Source: AC-69 sp044869895 (GTDB lineage Bacteria > Actinomycetota > UBA4738 > HRBIN12). From it: DNA of 8,029 nt. Under the pieces are notes generated by a model. That model had not been told where the DNA came from and searched no databases. It was given only the letters and a program-made list of their open reading frames with translations. Positions 1-6,208 of the stretch are shown here, in pieces. The stretch is from NCBI GenBank assembly GCA_044869895.1, contig JBIOXZ010000141.1:1-8029 (forward strand). Reading direction: 5' to 3'. A program made the position numbers and the translations under genes. Within the stretch, counting starts at the first letter, position 1; each line of letters opens with the position of its first letter.

Positions 1-92
1 TTGAGCCTACTCGTGTGCCATGGTTCTGTGCCTTCATGGTCTCCTGACATGATGCGTCACGTCCACCGCCCCGTTGGCATGGTCGACTCGGA

Positions 93-98
93 TAGCGT
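93..98 (+). promoter_or_regulatory. Putative -10 box (TAGCGT) of a leaderless methyltransferase transcript
   Basis: TAGCGT fits the TANNNT -10 consensus and ends six bases before the ATG at 105. Transcription would then start at or next to the start codon. No purine-rich ribosome binding site lies between the box and the ATG. A TTGGCA at 74-79 resembles a -35 box, but the 13-base spacing is too short, so no -35 is assigned. Confidence 0.35.
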
Positions 99-104
99 GG
101 CCGA

Positions 105-944
105 ATGAAGCTGCGGCTTCGGCTCGAGCGCTTCCTTATTGGGCTGCGAGGACTCGCGCTTCTTCGAGGCTGGCCCTTCGAGAGTGCGGACGTAGCCGAC
201 GCCCAGCTTGAGGCGGTGCGCGACGTGTTCTCGAGAAATGATGACTCCTCGACGCTCATCGATGTGTGCGACCTCGACGTACGCGACGCGTACGCCTCCT
301 GGGCGGACACCTACGACGGACCGAACCCGCTGATCACCGCCGAGGAACCCGTCGTCCGAAGCTTCCTTGATGGATTCCAGCCGGGGCTGACACTCGACGT
401 GGCATGCGGGACCGGTCGGCTCGCTCGGCTTCTCGGGGACTTCGGACACCGCGTCATCGCCATAGACGCCTCAACCGAGATGCTTGTGCGGGCTCGAACG
501 AACGCACCTGGGGCGGCGCTTGTGCGCGGTGACCTCCGCCGATTGCCGATCGTGGACCGAAGCATCGACGTCGTGGTCTGCGGGCTGGCTCTCACTCACG
601 TTCCAACGCTGCGCGAGCCCATCGCCGAGCTGGCCAGAGTGCTGAGACCCGGTGGTCACCTGGTCCTCTCCGACGCGCACCCGGTCGCGGTGGCGACCGG
701 CGCTCATGCCTTCTTCGTCCGACAGGATGGTTCACGCGGGGTCACGCGCAACGAGGTCCACTGGCCGAGCGAGTACGTGGATGCATTCGGTTCGGCCGAC
801 CTGATGATCGAGCGGGTTGCTGAACCGCTTTTCGACGAGTCGTTCGTCGAGGAGATGCCCGAGGCAGCGATCCGCGACGCGGCCCGAGAAGCGCTTGTTG
901 GGCTGCCGTTCGCGCTCGTCTGGCTGGTCCAAAGGAACCGATAA
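105..944 (+). CDS. Class I SAM-dependent methyltransferase
   Basis: This 279-residue protein should transfer a methyl group from S-adenosylmethionine to an unknown small-molecule acceptor in the cytoplasm. An N-terminal segment (about 1-60) precedes DVRDAYASWADTYD (58-71), a lead-in common in this group. Motif I is LDVACGTGRL (97-106). The acidic residue after strand 2 is in VIAIDAS (117-123). GDLRRLP (142-148) and DVVVCGLALTHV (155-166) follow, then the post-motif ELARVLRPGGHLVLSD (175-190), typical of the Methyltransf_11 family. The C-terminal part (about 200-279) probably forms the substrate cap. Length and motifs indicate an intact gene. The ATG is chosen because it sits just behind a TANNNT box; there is no Shine-Dalgarno site. 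The gene stands alone on the plus strand and converges with the nucleotidyltransferase gene. The substrate cannot be read from the sequence. Confidence 0.9.
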   Translation: MKLRLRLERFLIGLRGLALLRGWPFESADVADAQLEAVRDVFSRNDDSSTLIDVCDLDVRDAYASWADTYDGPNPLITAEEPVVRSFLDGFQPGLTLDVACGTGRLARLLGDFGHRVIAIDASTEMLVRARTNAPGAALVRGDLRRLPIVDRSIDVVVCGLALTHVPTLREPIAELARVLRPGGHLVLSDAHPVAVATGAHAFFVRQDGSRGVTRNEVHWPSEYVDAFGSADLMIERVAEPLFDESFVEEMPEAAIRDAAREALVGLPFALVWLVQRNR

Positions 945-1096
945 ACGTGCTCAGCGAGCTGCTCCTCAATGGCGGAACGTAGTGTCGGGTCGGGGCAGTA
1001 TTTTCCATCGAAGGCGACATGGCGGCAGCGAGGAACGAAGTGTACGCAGGTCCAATTCCTCGAACTCTAGCCCAAAACCAACCTCTGAGGATTGTT

Positions 1097-1118
1097 CGCG
1101 AGTGCTCATCTGCTCGCG
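1097..1118 (-). terminator. Hairpin just after the nucleotidyltransferase stop, possible terminator
   Basis: CGCGAG (1097-1102) pairs with CTCGCG (1113-1118) across a 10-base loop. The hairpin begins one base after the TAA stop of the minus-strand nucleotidyltransferase gene. It lies in the 175-base gap between two convergent genes, where a terminator is expected. Neither strand has a T-tract after the stem, so it is not a classic intrinsic terminator. The rest of the gap (945-1096) shows no gene. Confidence 0.3.
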
Positions 1119-1119
1119 G

Positions 1120-1962
1120 TTATGTGGCCGACTCCGGCGGCCTCCAGGCGAGGCCAGCTTCCAGCGCCTCGAGAACAACCGCTCGAGCATCTTCGGATAC
1201 TTCCACTCCGTACCGATCGAGCAGAGGATCGGCCAAACCCTGGTACAGAGCCATCGATGCTCGTAGCGCCGTCAGCATTGACTCTCTACTGAGCACGGGC
1301 AGCGTTTTCGCAAACTGTCTAGTCCATGTGCCAGTGCGCGCTTCGACTCGCCGAGCCGCACTCGCGCGCTCCTCGCGTTGCATAGCGAGGAGTCGGAATA
1401 GAACTCTGTCTCGGATGAATTGAAGCCCATCCAGAGCCTCGTACAACTCTCCCCGAAGCACCTTTGTTTGGACATACCAGCTCCATGTCCACATCCTGTC
1501 TTCGATCCACCGCAGGTCAGCGGCATGATCTTCTTCATATTTGCCGGGAAGGGCCGATGAAACAATCCCGTCCTGTTCCCACAAGACGTGCGTCGCCAAA
1601 CCGGCGTTCCGGGAGCCCACCCGCGAGCGGGCGAGCGGCTCGAAGTCCGCGTGTATGAGATCCCTGTACAGGACGATAAGCATGTGTGGGAGGCCCACGT
1701 GCTCGGCGAAGAAGGCTGCCACTACTGGCCCAGCCTTCTCCGCCATTCGACGGAGTTTCCCCGCCATTGCCTCTACGGCATCGTCCTCGACCACAAGTTG
1801 CATGTCGAGATCCGAGTAGATGTCAGCCTCACCGGAGGCGAACGAGCCACCGATCAGTATGCCCAGAATGCCGGGCTCGCTCATCGCGGTCCGACACACG
1901 GCCTCGAGCCTTCCTCGGTGAACCGGAAGATTGTCCGTACCCGCGGGAAGAGACAGTTCCAT
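1120..1962 (-). CDS. Nucleotidyltransferase-domain protein (Pol beta/AadA-like superfamily)
   Basis: This 280-residue protein carries the nucleotidyltransferase signature: GGS (38-40), then SDLDMQ (50-55) with the metal-binding pair Asp51 and Asp53. A likely third carboxylate is Asp106 in HADFEP. The N-terminal half (about 15-110) is the catalytic fold. The C-terminal half (about 140-270) is predicted mainly helical, as in small-molecule adenylyltransferases such as AadA and the Lnu-type lincosamide enzymes. By family it would move a nucleotide, usually AMP, onto a small-molecule hydroxyl; the substrate is unknown and drug resistance is only a possibility. The catalytic residues are all present and the frame is intact. 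The ATG at 1962 lacks a Shine-Dalgarno site but follows a TAGAGT box. Codon use is more mixed than in typA, with CTA, TTG, CGA, GGT and CCT codons, which suggests transfer or weaker selection. Confidence 0.82.
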   Translation of the reverse strand: MELSLPAGTDNLPVHRGRLEAVCRTAMSEPGILGILIGGSFASGEADIYSDLDMQLVVEDDAVEAMAGKLRRMAEKAGPVVAAFFAEHVGLPHMLIVLYRDLIHADFEPLARSRVGSRNAGLATHVLWEQDGIVSSALPGKYEEDHAADLRWIEDRMWTWSWYVQTKVLRGELYEALDGLQFIRDRVLFRLLAMQREERASAARRVEARTGTWTRQFAKTLPVLSRESMLTALRASMALYQGLADPLLDRYGVEVSEDARAVVLEALEAGLAWRPPESAT

Positions 1963-1970
1963 ACGGAGGG

Positions 1971-1976
1971 ACTCTA
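1971..1976 (-). promoter_or_regulatory. Putative -10 box (TAGAGT) for the nucleotidyltransferase gene
   Basis: Read on the minus strand, TAGAGT fits TANNNT and ends eight bases before the ATG at 1962. The intervening bases CCCTCCGT contain no ribosome binding site, so a leaderless or near-leaderless transcript is likely. No convincing -35 box is visible. Confidence 0.35.
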
Positions 1977-2101
1977 ACCACGAGCTTGGGTAGACGCCTG
2001 TCGAGGCTAAGCCGCTGACGGAGCGGGCCGTCTCACACCTAGGCGCACTCCTCAGGTCCCGACCTTCCCATCATCCTCGCCATTGGGGTTTCGAGACAGG
2101 A

Positions 2102-2131
2102 TCAGCAGGGCTTCGTGATGACATTCGGCAT
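2102..2131 (-). pseudogene. Possible 5' remnant of a 4Fe-4S/7Fe ferredoxin gene
   Basis: Within the gene-free stretch 1963-2228, the minus strand has GGAAGG (2140-2145), eight bases, then an ATG (2131) encoding MPNVITKPC before a TGA at 2102-2104. That peptide matches the very conserved start of bacterial ferredoxins (MPxVITxPC), whose cysteine binds an iron-sulfur cluster. In-frame codons after the TGA read SCLE, recalling the SCVEVCPVDC that follows in intact ferredoxins. About 50 bases after the tenth codon another frame reads PEEC, also ferredoxin-like. No CxxCxxC cluster motif survives, so no functional ferredoxin is encoded. The match covers only nine residues and may be chance. I see nothing else gene-like in 1963-2228, only short hairpins such as GACGG/CCGTC at 2017-2032. 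Confidence 0.3.
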
Positions 2132-2132
2132 C

Positions 2133-2151
2133 GGGAGTACCTTCCACTCCC
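2133..2151 (-). promoter_or_regulatory. Hairpin with a Shine-Dalgarno-like sequence in its loop
   Basis: On the minus strand GGGAGT (2146-2151) pairs with ACTCCC (2133-2138). The seven-base loop contains GGAAGG, and the stem ends one base before the ATG at 2131. The layout would present a ribosome binding site in the loop of an RNA hairpin in front of the ferredoxin-like peptide. There is no T-tract, so it does not look like a terminator. Function is unproven. Confidence 0.3.
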
Positions 2152-2228
2152 ACACCCACCGGACTCGGCATCACGCGGGGGGGCGCTCATTTGCGCTTTA
2201 TGTGCAGCCTTGAGGCCAAGGGGCGCGT

Positions 2229-3060
2229 TCAGGGAACGATGCTCTGGTTCAGGCGGAAGACGTTGTCCGGGTCCCAGGCCCGCTTCAGCTGGACGAGACG
2301 CTCGTACTTGGCGTCACTGTAGACGGATCGAACGACGTCGTCTCCGGTCTCGGCGACACCGTTCACGTACCGGCCGGCCACTGTGAAGGGCGTGATGGCG
2401 GTCACTCTCGAATGCACCCACTCACGATGCTCTTGGTCCAAGCCGGGATCGTCCCACATTGCCTCGTCACTCGCCCAGAAGGCCGCGTCGCGAGTCGGGA
2501 ACGCCCTCGCGTCCACGTCGACTAGGGCGATTCTCGCCCACAGGACCAGAACGACAACGATCAGGCGCCGCCCTTGGGCGTCTCCTCAATCTGCGACTGG
2601 CACCCCTCGACAAGCCTATCCGGGAGACCAGCCGTGAAGCCGCTCTTCATGGAAAAGCGGTGCCCCCATCGCATCGCCTCATCGTTCATCGGCTGCGCGG
2701 TCAGTGCGGTTTCTGCTCGACCCTATCCACGACCGGGGATCCGAACTCTCGCATCGGGGCGAAGTGGCGCTCGGCCTGTTCCAGGGAGCCGCAGTGCAAG
2801 CCTCCCATCGAGACCATGGGCCGGCCGGCGATCTCCGGGCTGGAACTCCACCCCCGGCACCGCAAGCGAACAGGGGACGGTTCGGCGAGGACGGCGACTC
2901 CTTTTCTCGACGGTTGGAGGCCGACACAGAAAGCTCCGGGAACGTGGGATACGACATCCGGGGTGCACGCGCGAAGAGCTAGGACTCGCGCCGCGGAGAG
3001 GAGATTCGCTGTCTCGTCGGGCGACGAGGAGGTGGACATAGGGGTCATTCACATCTTGAG
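2229..3060 (-). pseudogene. FAD-linked oxidoreductase (berberine bridge/BBE family), 5'-truncated with two frameshifts
   Basis: Three minus-strand frames together encode the second half of a BBE-type FAD-linked oxidase, an enzyme class that oxidises diverse substrates with bound FAD. Frame 1 (from about 3048) has SSSPDET and later GRPMVSMGGLHCGSLEQAER and REFGSPVVDRVEQKPH, then TGA at 2701-2703. Frame 2 (about 2703-2564) reads MNDEAMRWGHRFSMKSGF and LPDRLVEG. Frame 3 (about 2564-2229) has AFPTRDAAFW, PFTVAGRYVNG, DAKYERLVQLK and the family-typical end RAWDPDNVFRLNQSIVP. One added base near 2703 and another near 2564 restores a single frame. The N-terminal FAD-binding domain is missing; the relic starts directly behind the SRPBCC stop at 3076. 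Roughly 45 residues of frame 1 (about 2860-2990) fit nothing I know in the family. The annotated-looking GTG at 2516 is not a true start. Confidence 0.85.
2238..2289. repeat. Direct repeat copy A (FAD-oxidase 3' tail)
   Basis: This 52-base stretch is identical at 48 positions to 6218-6269 in the same orientation, 3980 bases away. Both copies encode the conserved C-terminal LKRAWDPDNVFRLNQ segment of the FAD-linked oxidase family. The two most probably descend from paralogous genes. Confidence 0.8.
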
Positions 3061-3075
3061 TCTGCAAAACACGCG

Positions 3076-3509
3076 TCAGGGACGAGACTCGAGCAGTCGC
3101 TTCAAAGCGTCGAGGTTCTCGGCGACCGCGGCCTTCACCCTCGAGGCGGCTCTTCCCCCGAGGAGTCGCAGTGGGCCGGCCATTTGCAGCTCGACCGTGT
3201 TGACGAGGATGGTTCCTGCTCCGATGGTTCCAACTCGTACCGCAGCTTTGCGGGGAACGAACCCAGCGTCCCCTCGACGGCGAGCCGACGACCCGGCGCG
3301 AGCTCCGTCACCCTGAAGCCCTCCTCGCTGGGCTTCGGGATCTGGCGTCGCTGAACGTACGTCGCGCCGACGGCGACGGGTCCGGGTGAGCTCTTTCGCG
3401 TTTCGGCGATCGCGTGGTTCCACTTCGGCACGTTTTCGAAGTCCGACAGGAACGCAAACACCTCGTCGACCGGCCGATCGATCGCCACGGAGTTGCTGAA
3501 TATTTCCAT
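3076..3509 (-). pseudogene. SRPBCC (START/Bet v1-like) family protein, frameshifted once
   Basis: The first part reads SVAIDRPVDEVFAFLSDFEN (7-26), then VPKWNHAI, SPGPVAVGATY (41-51), FRVTELAPGRRL and FPAKLRYELEP (85-95). This is the usual helix-grip pattern of polyketide-cyclase/SRPBCC proteins, which bind small hydrophobic ligands. The frame is then lost at about 3223-3229. In the next frame the protein resumes exactly where expected, with GAGTILVNTVELQMAGP and AAVAENLDALKRLLESRP to a TGA at 3076. Adding one base gives about 144 residues, a normal family length with nothing else missing. The ATG at 3509 is chosen because GAGAAG lies just upstream and the fold starts there; ATG 3521 and GTG 3530 are in-frame alternatives. 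It is divergent from typA and directly upstream of the FAD-oxidase relic. It may be a recent pseudogene or a sequencing error. Confidence 0.85.
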
Positions 3510-3546
3510 ATCGCTTCTCATCAGCGGCACCGTTCCCGGCGCGGGC

Positions 3547-3556
3547 TTATCGATAA
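3547..3556. promoter_or_regulatory. Perfect 10-bp palindrome TTATCGATAA between SRPBCC and typA
   Basis: TTATCGATAA is a perfect inverted repeat in the 85-base divergent gap between the SRPBCC gene and typA, about 24 bases before the putative typA -10 box. It is AT-rich in GC-rich surroundings. It could be an operator or part of the minus-strand promoter; a chance palindrome of this size is also possible. Confidence 0.25.
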
Positions 3557-3579
3557 CGGGTGGCTCATGGGACGGCCCC

Positions 3580-3585
3580 TATCAT
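3580..3585 (+). promoter_or_regulatory. Putative -10 box (TATCAT) of typA
   Basis: TATCAT differs from the TATAAT consensus at one position and ends nine bases before the typA ATG at 3595. A start six to eight bases downstream gives a leader of about zero to three bases. No Shine-Dalgarno site precedes the ATG, consistent with leaderless translation. No clear -35 box is seen. Confidence 0.45.
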
Positions 3586-3594
3586 GCATCTACC

Positions 3595-5448
3595 ATGCCC
3601 ACCCGGAATGACATCCGAAACGTGGCGATCGTGGCCCACGTGGACCACGGCAAGACGACCCTGGTCGACGCGATGCTGTGGCAGTCGGGTGCCTTCCGAG
3701 CGAACCAGGACGTCGCCGAGCGAGTGCTGGACTCGACGGACCTCGAGCGTGAGAAGGGCATCACGATCCTGGCGAAGAACACCGCCGTCCGCCACGGCGA
3801 CCTGAAGATCAACATCGTCGACACGCCGGGCCACGCCGACTTCGGAGGCGAGGTCGAGCGCGGGCTCACGATGGTGGACGGCGTCCTACTGCTGGTCGAC
3901 GCCTCCGAGGGGCCGCTCCCGCAGACGCGATTCGTCCTCCGCAAGTCGCTCGAGGCGCTCCTGCCGGTGATCCTGGTCGTGAACAAGGTCGACCGGCCCG
4001 ACGCGCGGACCAAGGAGGTCGTCGACGAGGTCTATCAGCTCTTCCTCGACCTGGACGCCGACGAGCATCAGATCGAGTTCCCGGTCCTGTACGCCGACGC
4101 CAGGGCCGGGCGCTGCGGCCCCGACTCCACCGCGCTCCCGCAGAACCTCGAGCGGCTCTTCGACGCCCTGCGGACCCACATCCCCGCCCCCTCCTACGAG
4201 GAGGACCACCCGCTCCAGGCGCTCGTGACCAACCTCGACGCCTCGCCCTACGTCGGGCGGCTCGCGCTCTGCCGCGTTCGGAACGGCACGATCCGCCGAG
4301 GCCAGGTGGTCGCGTGGTGCCGGTCGGACGGCACGATCGAGCCGGCGAAGATCGCCGAGCTCTACGTCACCGAGGCCCTCAACCGCGTCGAGGCCGAGGA
4401 GGCGGGTCCGGGCGAGATCGTCGCCGTGGCCGGCATCGACGAGATCACGATCGGCGAGACGCTCGCCGATCCCGACGACCCGCGCCCACTGCCGGTGACC
4501 CGCGTCGACGAGCCCTCGCTCTCGATGACGATCGGCATCAACACCTCGCCGGCTTCCGGACGCGACGGTGACAAGCTCACCGCGCGACAGGTGAAATCTC
4601 GCCTCGATCAGGAGGTCGTCGGCAACGTCTCGATCCGCGTGCTCGAGGGCGACCGTCCCGACCGGTGGGAGGTCCAGGGCCGGGGCGAGCTCCAGCTCGC
4701 GGTGCTCGTCGAAGTGATGCGGCGCGAGGGGTTCGAGCTCACGGTGGGCAAGCCGCAGGTCGTCACCCGCGAGATCGACGGGCGCCTGCACGAACCGGTG
4801 GAGCGCGTGGCGATCGACGCGCCCGAGGAGTACCTAGGTGTGATCGCGCAGCTTCTCGCCCTTCGCAAGGGTCGGATGGAGAACATGGTGAACCACGGCA
4901 CTGGGTGGATCCGCATGGAGCACCTGGTTCCCGCTCGCGGCCTGATCGGCTTTCGGACCGAGTTCCTCACCGAGACGCGCGGCACCGGACAGCTCCACCA
5001 CGTGTTCGAGGGGTACGAGCAGTGGCACGGAGAGCTTCGAACGCGCCCGACGGGCTCACTCGTCGCCGACCGCACCGGTGTCACCACGGCGTTTGCCTTG
5101 CTCACGCTCCAGGAGCGCGGGTCGCTGTTCGTCGGGCCCGGCGAGGACGTCTACGAGGGCATGATCGTCGGTGAGAACGCCCGCGCCGAGGACATCGACG
5201 TGAACCCGACGAAGGAGAAGAAGCTCACGAACATCCGTCAGTCCACGGCCGAGGAGTTCACGCGGTTGATCCCCAAGCGTGCATTGGTTCTGGAGCAGGC
5301 GCTCGAGTTCATCCGGGAGGACGAGTGCGTGGAGGTGACGCCTTCGAACGTGCGGCTCCGGAAAGTGCTCCTCGGCCAACAGGACCGCGCAAAGGCCGCC
5401 CGGCGCGGTCGGCCCGGGTCAGACCAATTGCGTTCCGCTTCACAGTAG
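3595..5448 (+). CDS. typA: Ribosome-associated translational GTPase TypA/BipA
   Basis: TypA is an EF-G-like GTPase that binds 70S ribosomes and supports 50S assembly and growth under stress such as cold. The 617-residue protein has all GTPase motifs: AHVDHGKTT (14-22), switch I EREKGITI (51-58), DTPGH (76-80), NKVD (130-133) and a G5 position around YADA (166-169). Domain II begins near 205 (HPLQALVTNLD), the EF-G-like domain III near 307 (PSLSMTIGINTSP), and domain V near 400. The TypA-specific C-terminal domain includes GRMENMVNHGTGWIRMEHLV (426-445), PARGLIGFRTEFLTETRGTG (446-465) and NPTKEKKLTNIRQS (537-550). The frame is open back to 3493, but homology starts at MPTRNDIRNVAIVAHVDHGK, so ATG 3595 is the start. 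Codon use is strongly GC3-rich, as expected for a core gene. Length is normal and nothing is broken. Its neighbours on both sides are decaying minus-strand genes; it appears monocistronic. Confidence 0.97.
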   Translation: MPTRNDIRNVAIVAHVDHGKTTLVDAMLWQSGAFRANQDVAERVLDSTDLEREKGITILAKNTAVRHGDLKINIVDTPGHADFGGEVERGLTMVDGVLLLVDASEGPLPQTRFVLRKSLEALLPVILVVNKVDRPDARTKEVVDEVYQLFLDLDADEHQIEFPVLYADARAGRCGPDSTALPQNLERLFDALRTHIPAPSYEEDHPLQALVTNLDASPYVGRLALCRVRNGTIRRGQVVAWCRSDGTIEPAKIAELYVTEALNRVEAEEAGPGEIVAVAGIDEITIGETLADPDDPRPLPVTRVDEPSLSMTIGINTSPASGRDGDKLTARQVKSRLDQEVVGNVSIRVLEGDRPDRWEVQGRGELQLAVLVEVMRREGFELTVGKPQVVTREIDGRLHEPVERVAIDAPEEYLGVIAQLLALRKGRMENMVNHGTGWIRMEHLVPARGLIGFRTEFLTETRGTGQLHHVFEGYEQWHGELRTRPTGSLVADRTGVTTAFALLTLQERGSLFVGPGEDVYEGMIVGENARAEDIDVNPTKEKKLTNIRQSTAEEFTRLIPKRALVLEQALEFIREDECVEVTPSNVRLRKVLLGQQDRAKAARRGRPGSDQLRSASQ

Positions 5449-5479
5449 GAAGTAGAAGATGCGTGACACAGGTGGTCGA

Positions 5480-6152
5480 TCACTGGATAGACCATTCTCC
5501 AGAGACGACCGCGAGATCCTCTCCATCAACCTGCAGGGTTTCCAGCTCGGGCGCGGTGAGGATCTGGTCGATCAGCTCGGCCGGGACGCCGACGTAGGTG
5601 TCGTATGAGTCTAGGGAGGTCCCCACGCACCACGTCCTGTCGCCGGGAACCACACGTGTGGCGTCTGCCAGCGCGTCCAGCCAAAGCGCGGGACGACCTC
5701 GAGCGGGCCACGAAACACGAGATGTGGGTTGCCCAGCCACGACACTACGACCTGGCTCGGATCGAGCCTCAGCCCGTCCCAGCCCTCCCAAAGCCCGAAC
5801 CAGCACGTGGTCGACGTGAACGGGGCGAGCAGGCGCAGAAGAACTAGCGTCTCTGCCTCCGGAAGGGTGCTGTCCTCGGGTGTCGCATCCTCATCCCATG
5901 CTCCGCTCGGCCCGAGGGGGACGGGGGTACCGGGCGGAACCGTGATGCGGCGAAACGCTACGGTGCCTTCAGTCGCGTTCTAGAACTCGCCGCGACCTCT
6001 CGCCAGCGAATGCGACGAGTCCGAGAAGGACTCACCCACGCGAGATGCAAGATGCGAGCGTAAGCCGCATACCTCCCCGGGACCAGTGTGCGGACCGGGA
6101 TCCCCTCCTCAGTCACCAAGTCGCGAAGCATGTCCCCGACCAGCGTAATCAC
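5480..6152 (-). pseudogene. Conserved hypothetical protein, two frameshifts (about 225 residues if repaired)
   Basis: Three minus-strand frames join into one protein resembling an uncharacterised actinobacterial family I know only by pattern. Frame 1 (GTG at 6152) gives VITLVGDMLRDLV, then LVPGRYAAYARILHLAW and IRWREVAASSRTRLKAP. After about 5960-5963, frame 2 gives VAFRRITVPPGTPVPLGPSG, then AETLVLLRLLAPFTSTTCWF, GLWEGWDG and NPHLVFRGPLEVV, up to QTPHVWFP. After the GGG at 5645-5647, frame 3 gives GDRTWCVGTSLDSYDTYVG and then PAELIDQILTAPELETLQVD to a TGA at 5480. Family landmarks are WF-x-WEG, the F-x-GPL segment, and P-x-x-W-x-P followed by a DR-x-WCV-x-T-x-D and YVG block. Function is unknown. 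One added base at each break restores the frame. The gene converges on typA with a 31-base gap that shows no terminator, and starts 56 bases after the FAD-oxidase tail remnant. Confidence 0.72.
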
Positions 6153-6208
6153 CGTCCATGGGTCGGTGACAGGCTCGAGTTCCTTCGGTGGTGCTCCACG
6201 CCCGCGCG

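Noticed and set aside
945..1119. Small plus-strand ORFs across the convergent gap (for example 817-1266 and 1019-1423)
   Set aside because: They overlap the methyltransferase or the nucleotidyltransferase in other frames and show no domain or ribosome binding site.
2229..2516. Separate small protein of 95 residues starting at GTG 2516
   Set aside because: Family homology runs upstream of this GTG through the frameshift, so it is the tail of the broken oxidase rather than a gene with its own start.
3208..3231. Programmed ribosomal frameshift in the SRPBCC gene
   Set aside because: No slippery heptamer or following structure is evident, and this family has no known programmed frameshift. A mutation or sequence error is simpler.
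2459..3316. Plus-strand ORF of 285 codons
   Set aside because: It is antisense to the FAD-oxidase relic and the SRPBCC gene, both supported by clear family motifs. Its product is rich in Arg, Pro and Ser without any recognisable domain.
3493..3594. Longer N-terminus for typA
   Set aside because: The 34 extra residues precede the conserved TypA start, overlap the SRPBCC gene and cover the putative typA promoter.
3886..4791. Minus-strand ORF of 301 codons inside typA
   Set aside because: It is a GC-rich shadow of typA with low-complexity Asp, His, Arg and Leu content and no motifs.
5980..5982. Apparent nonsense TAG in the hypothetical gene
   Set aside because: The family-like sequence is in a different frame at this point (REVAASSRTRLKAP), so the TAG is not in the coding frame. 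The frame changes only at about 5961.
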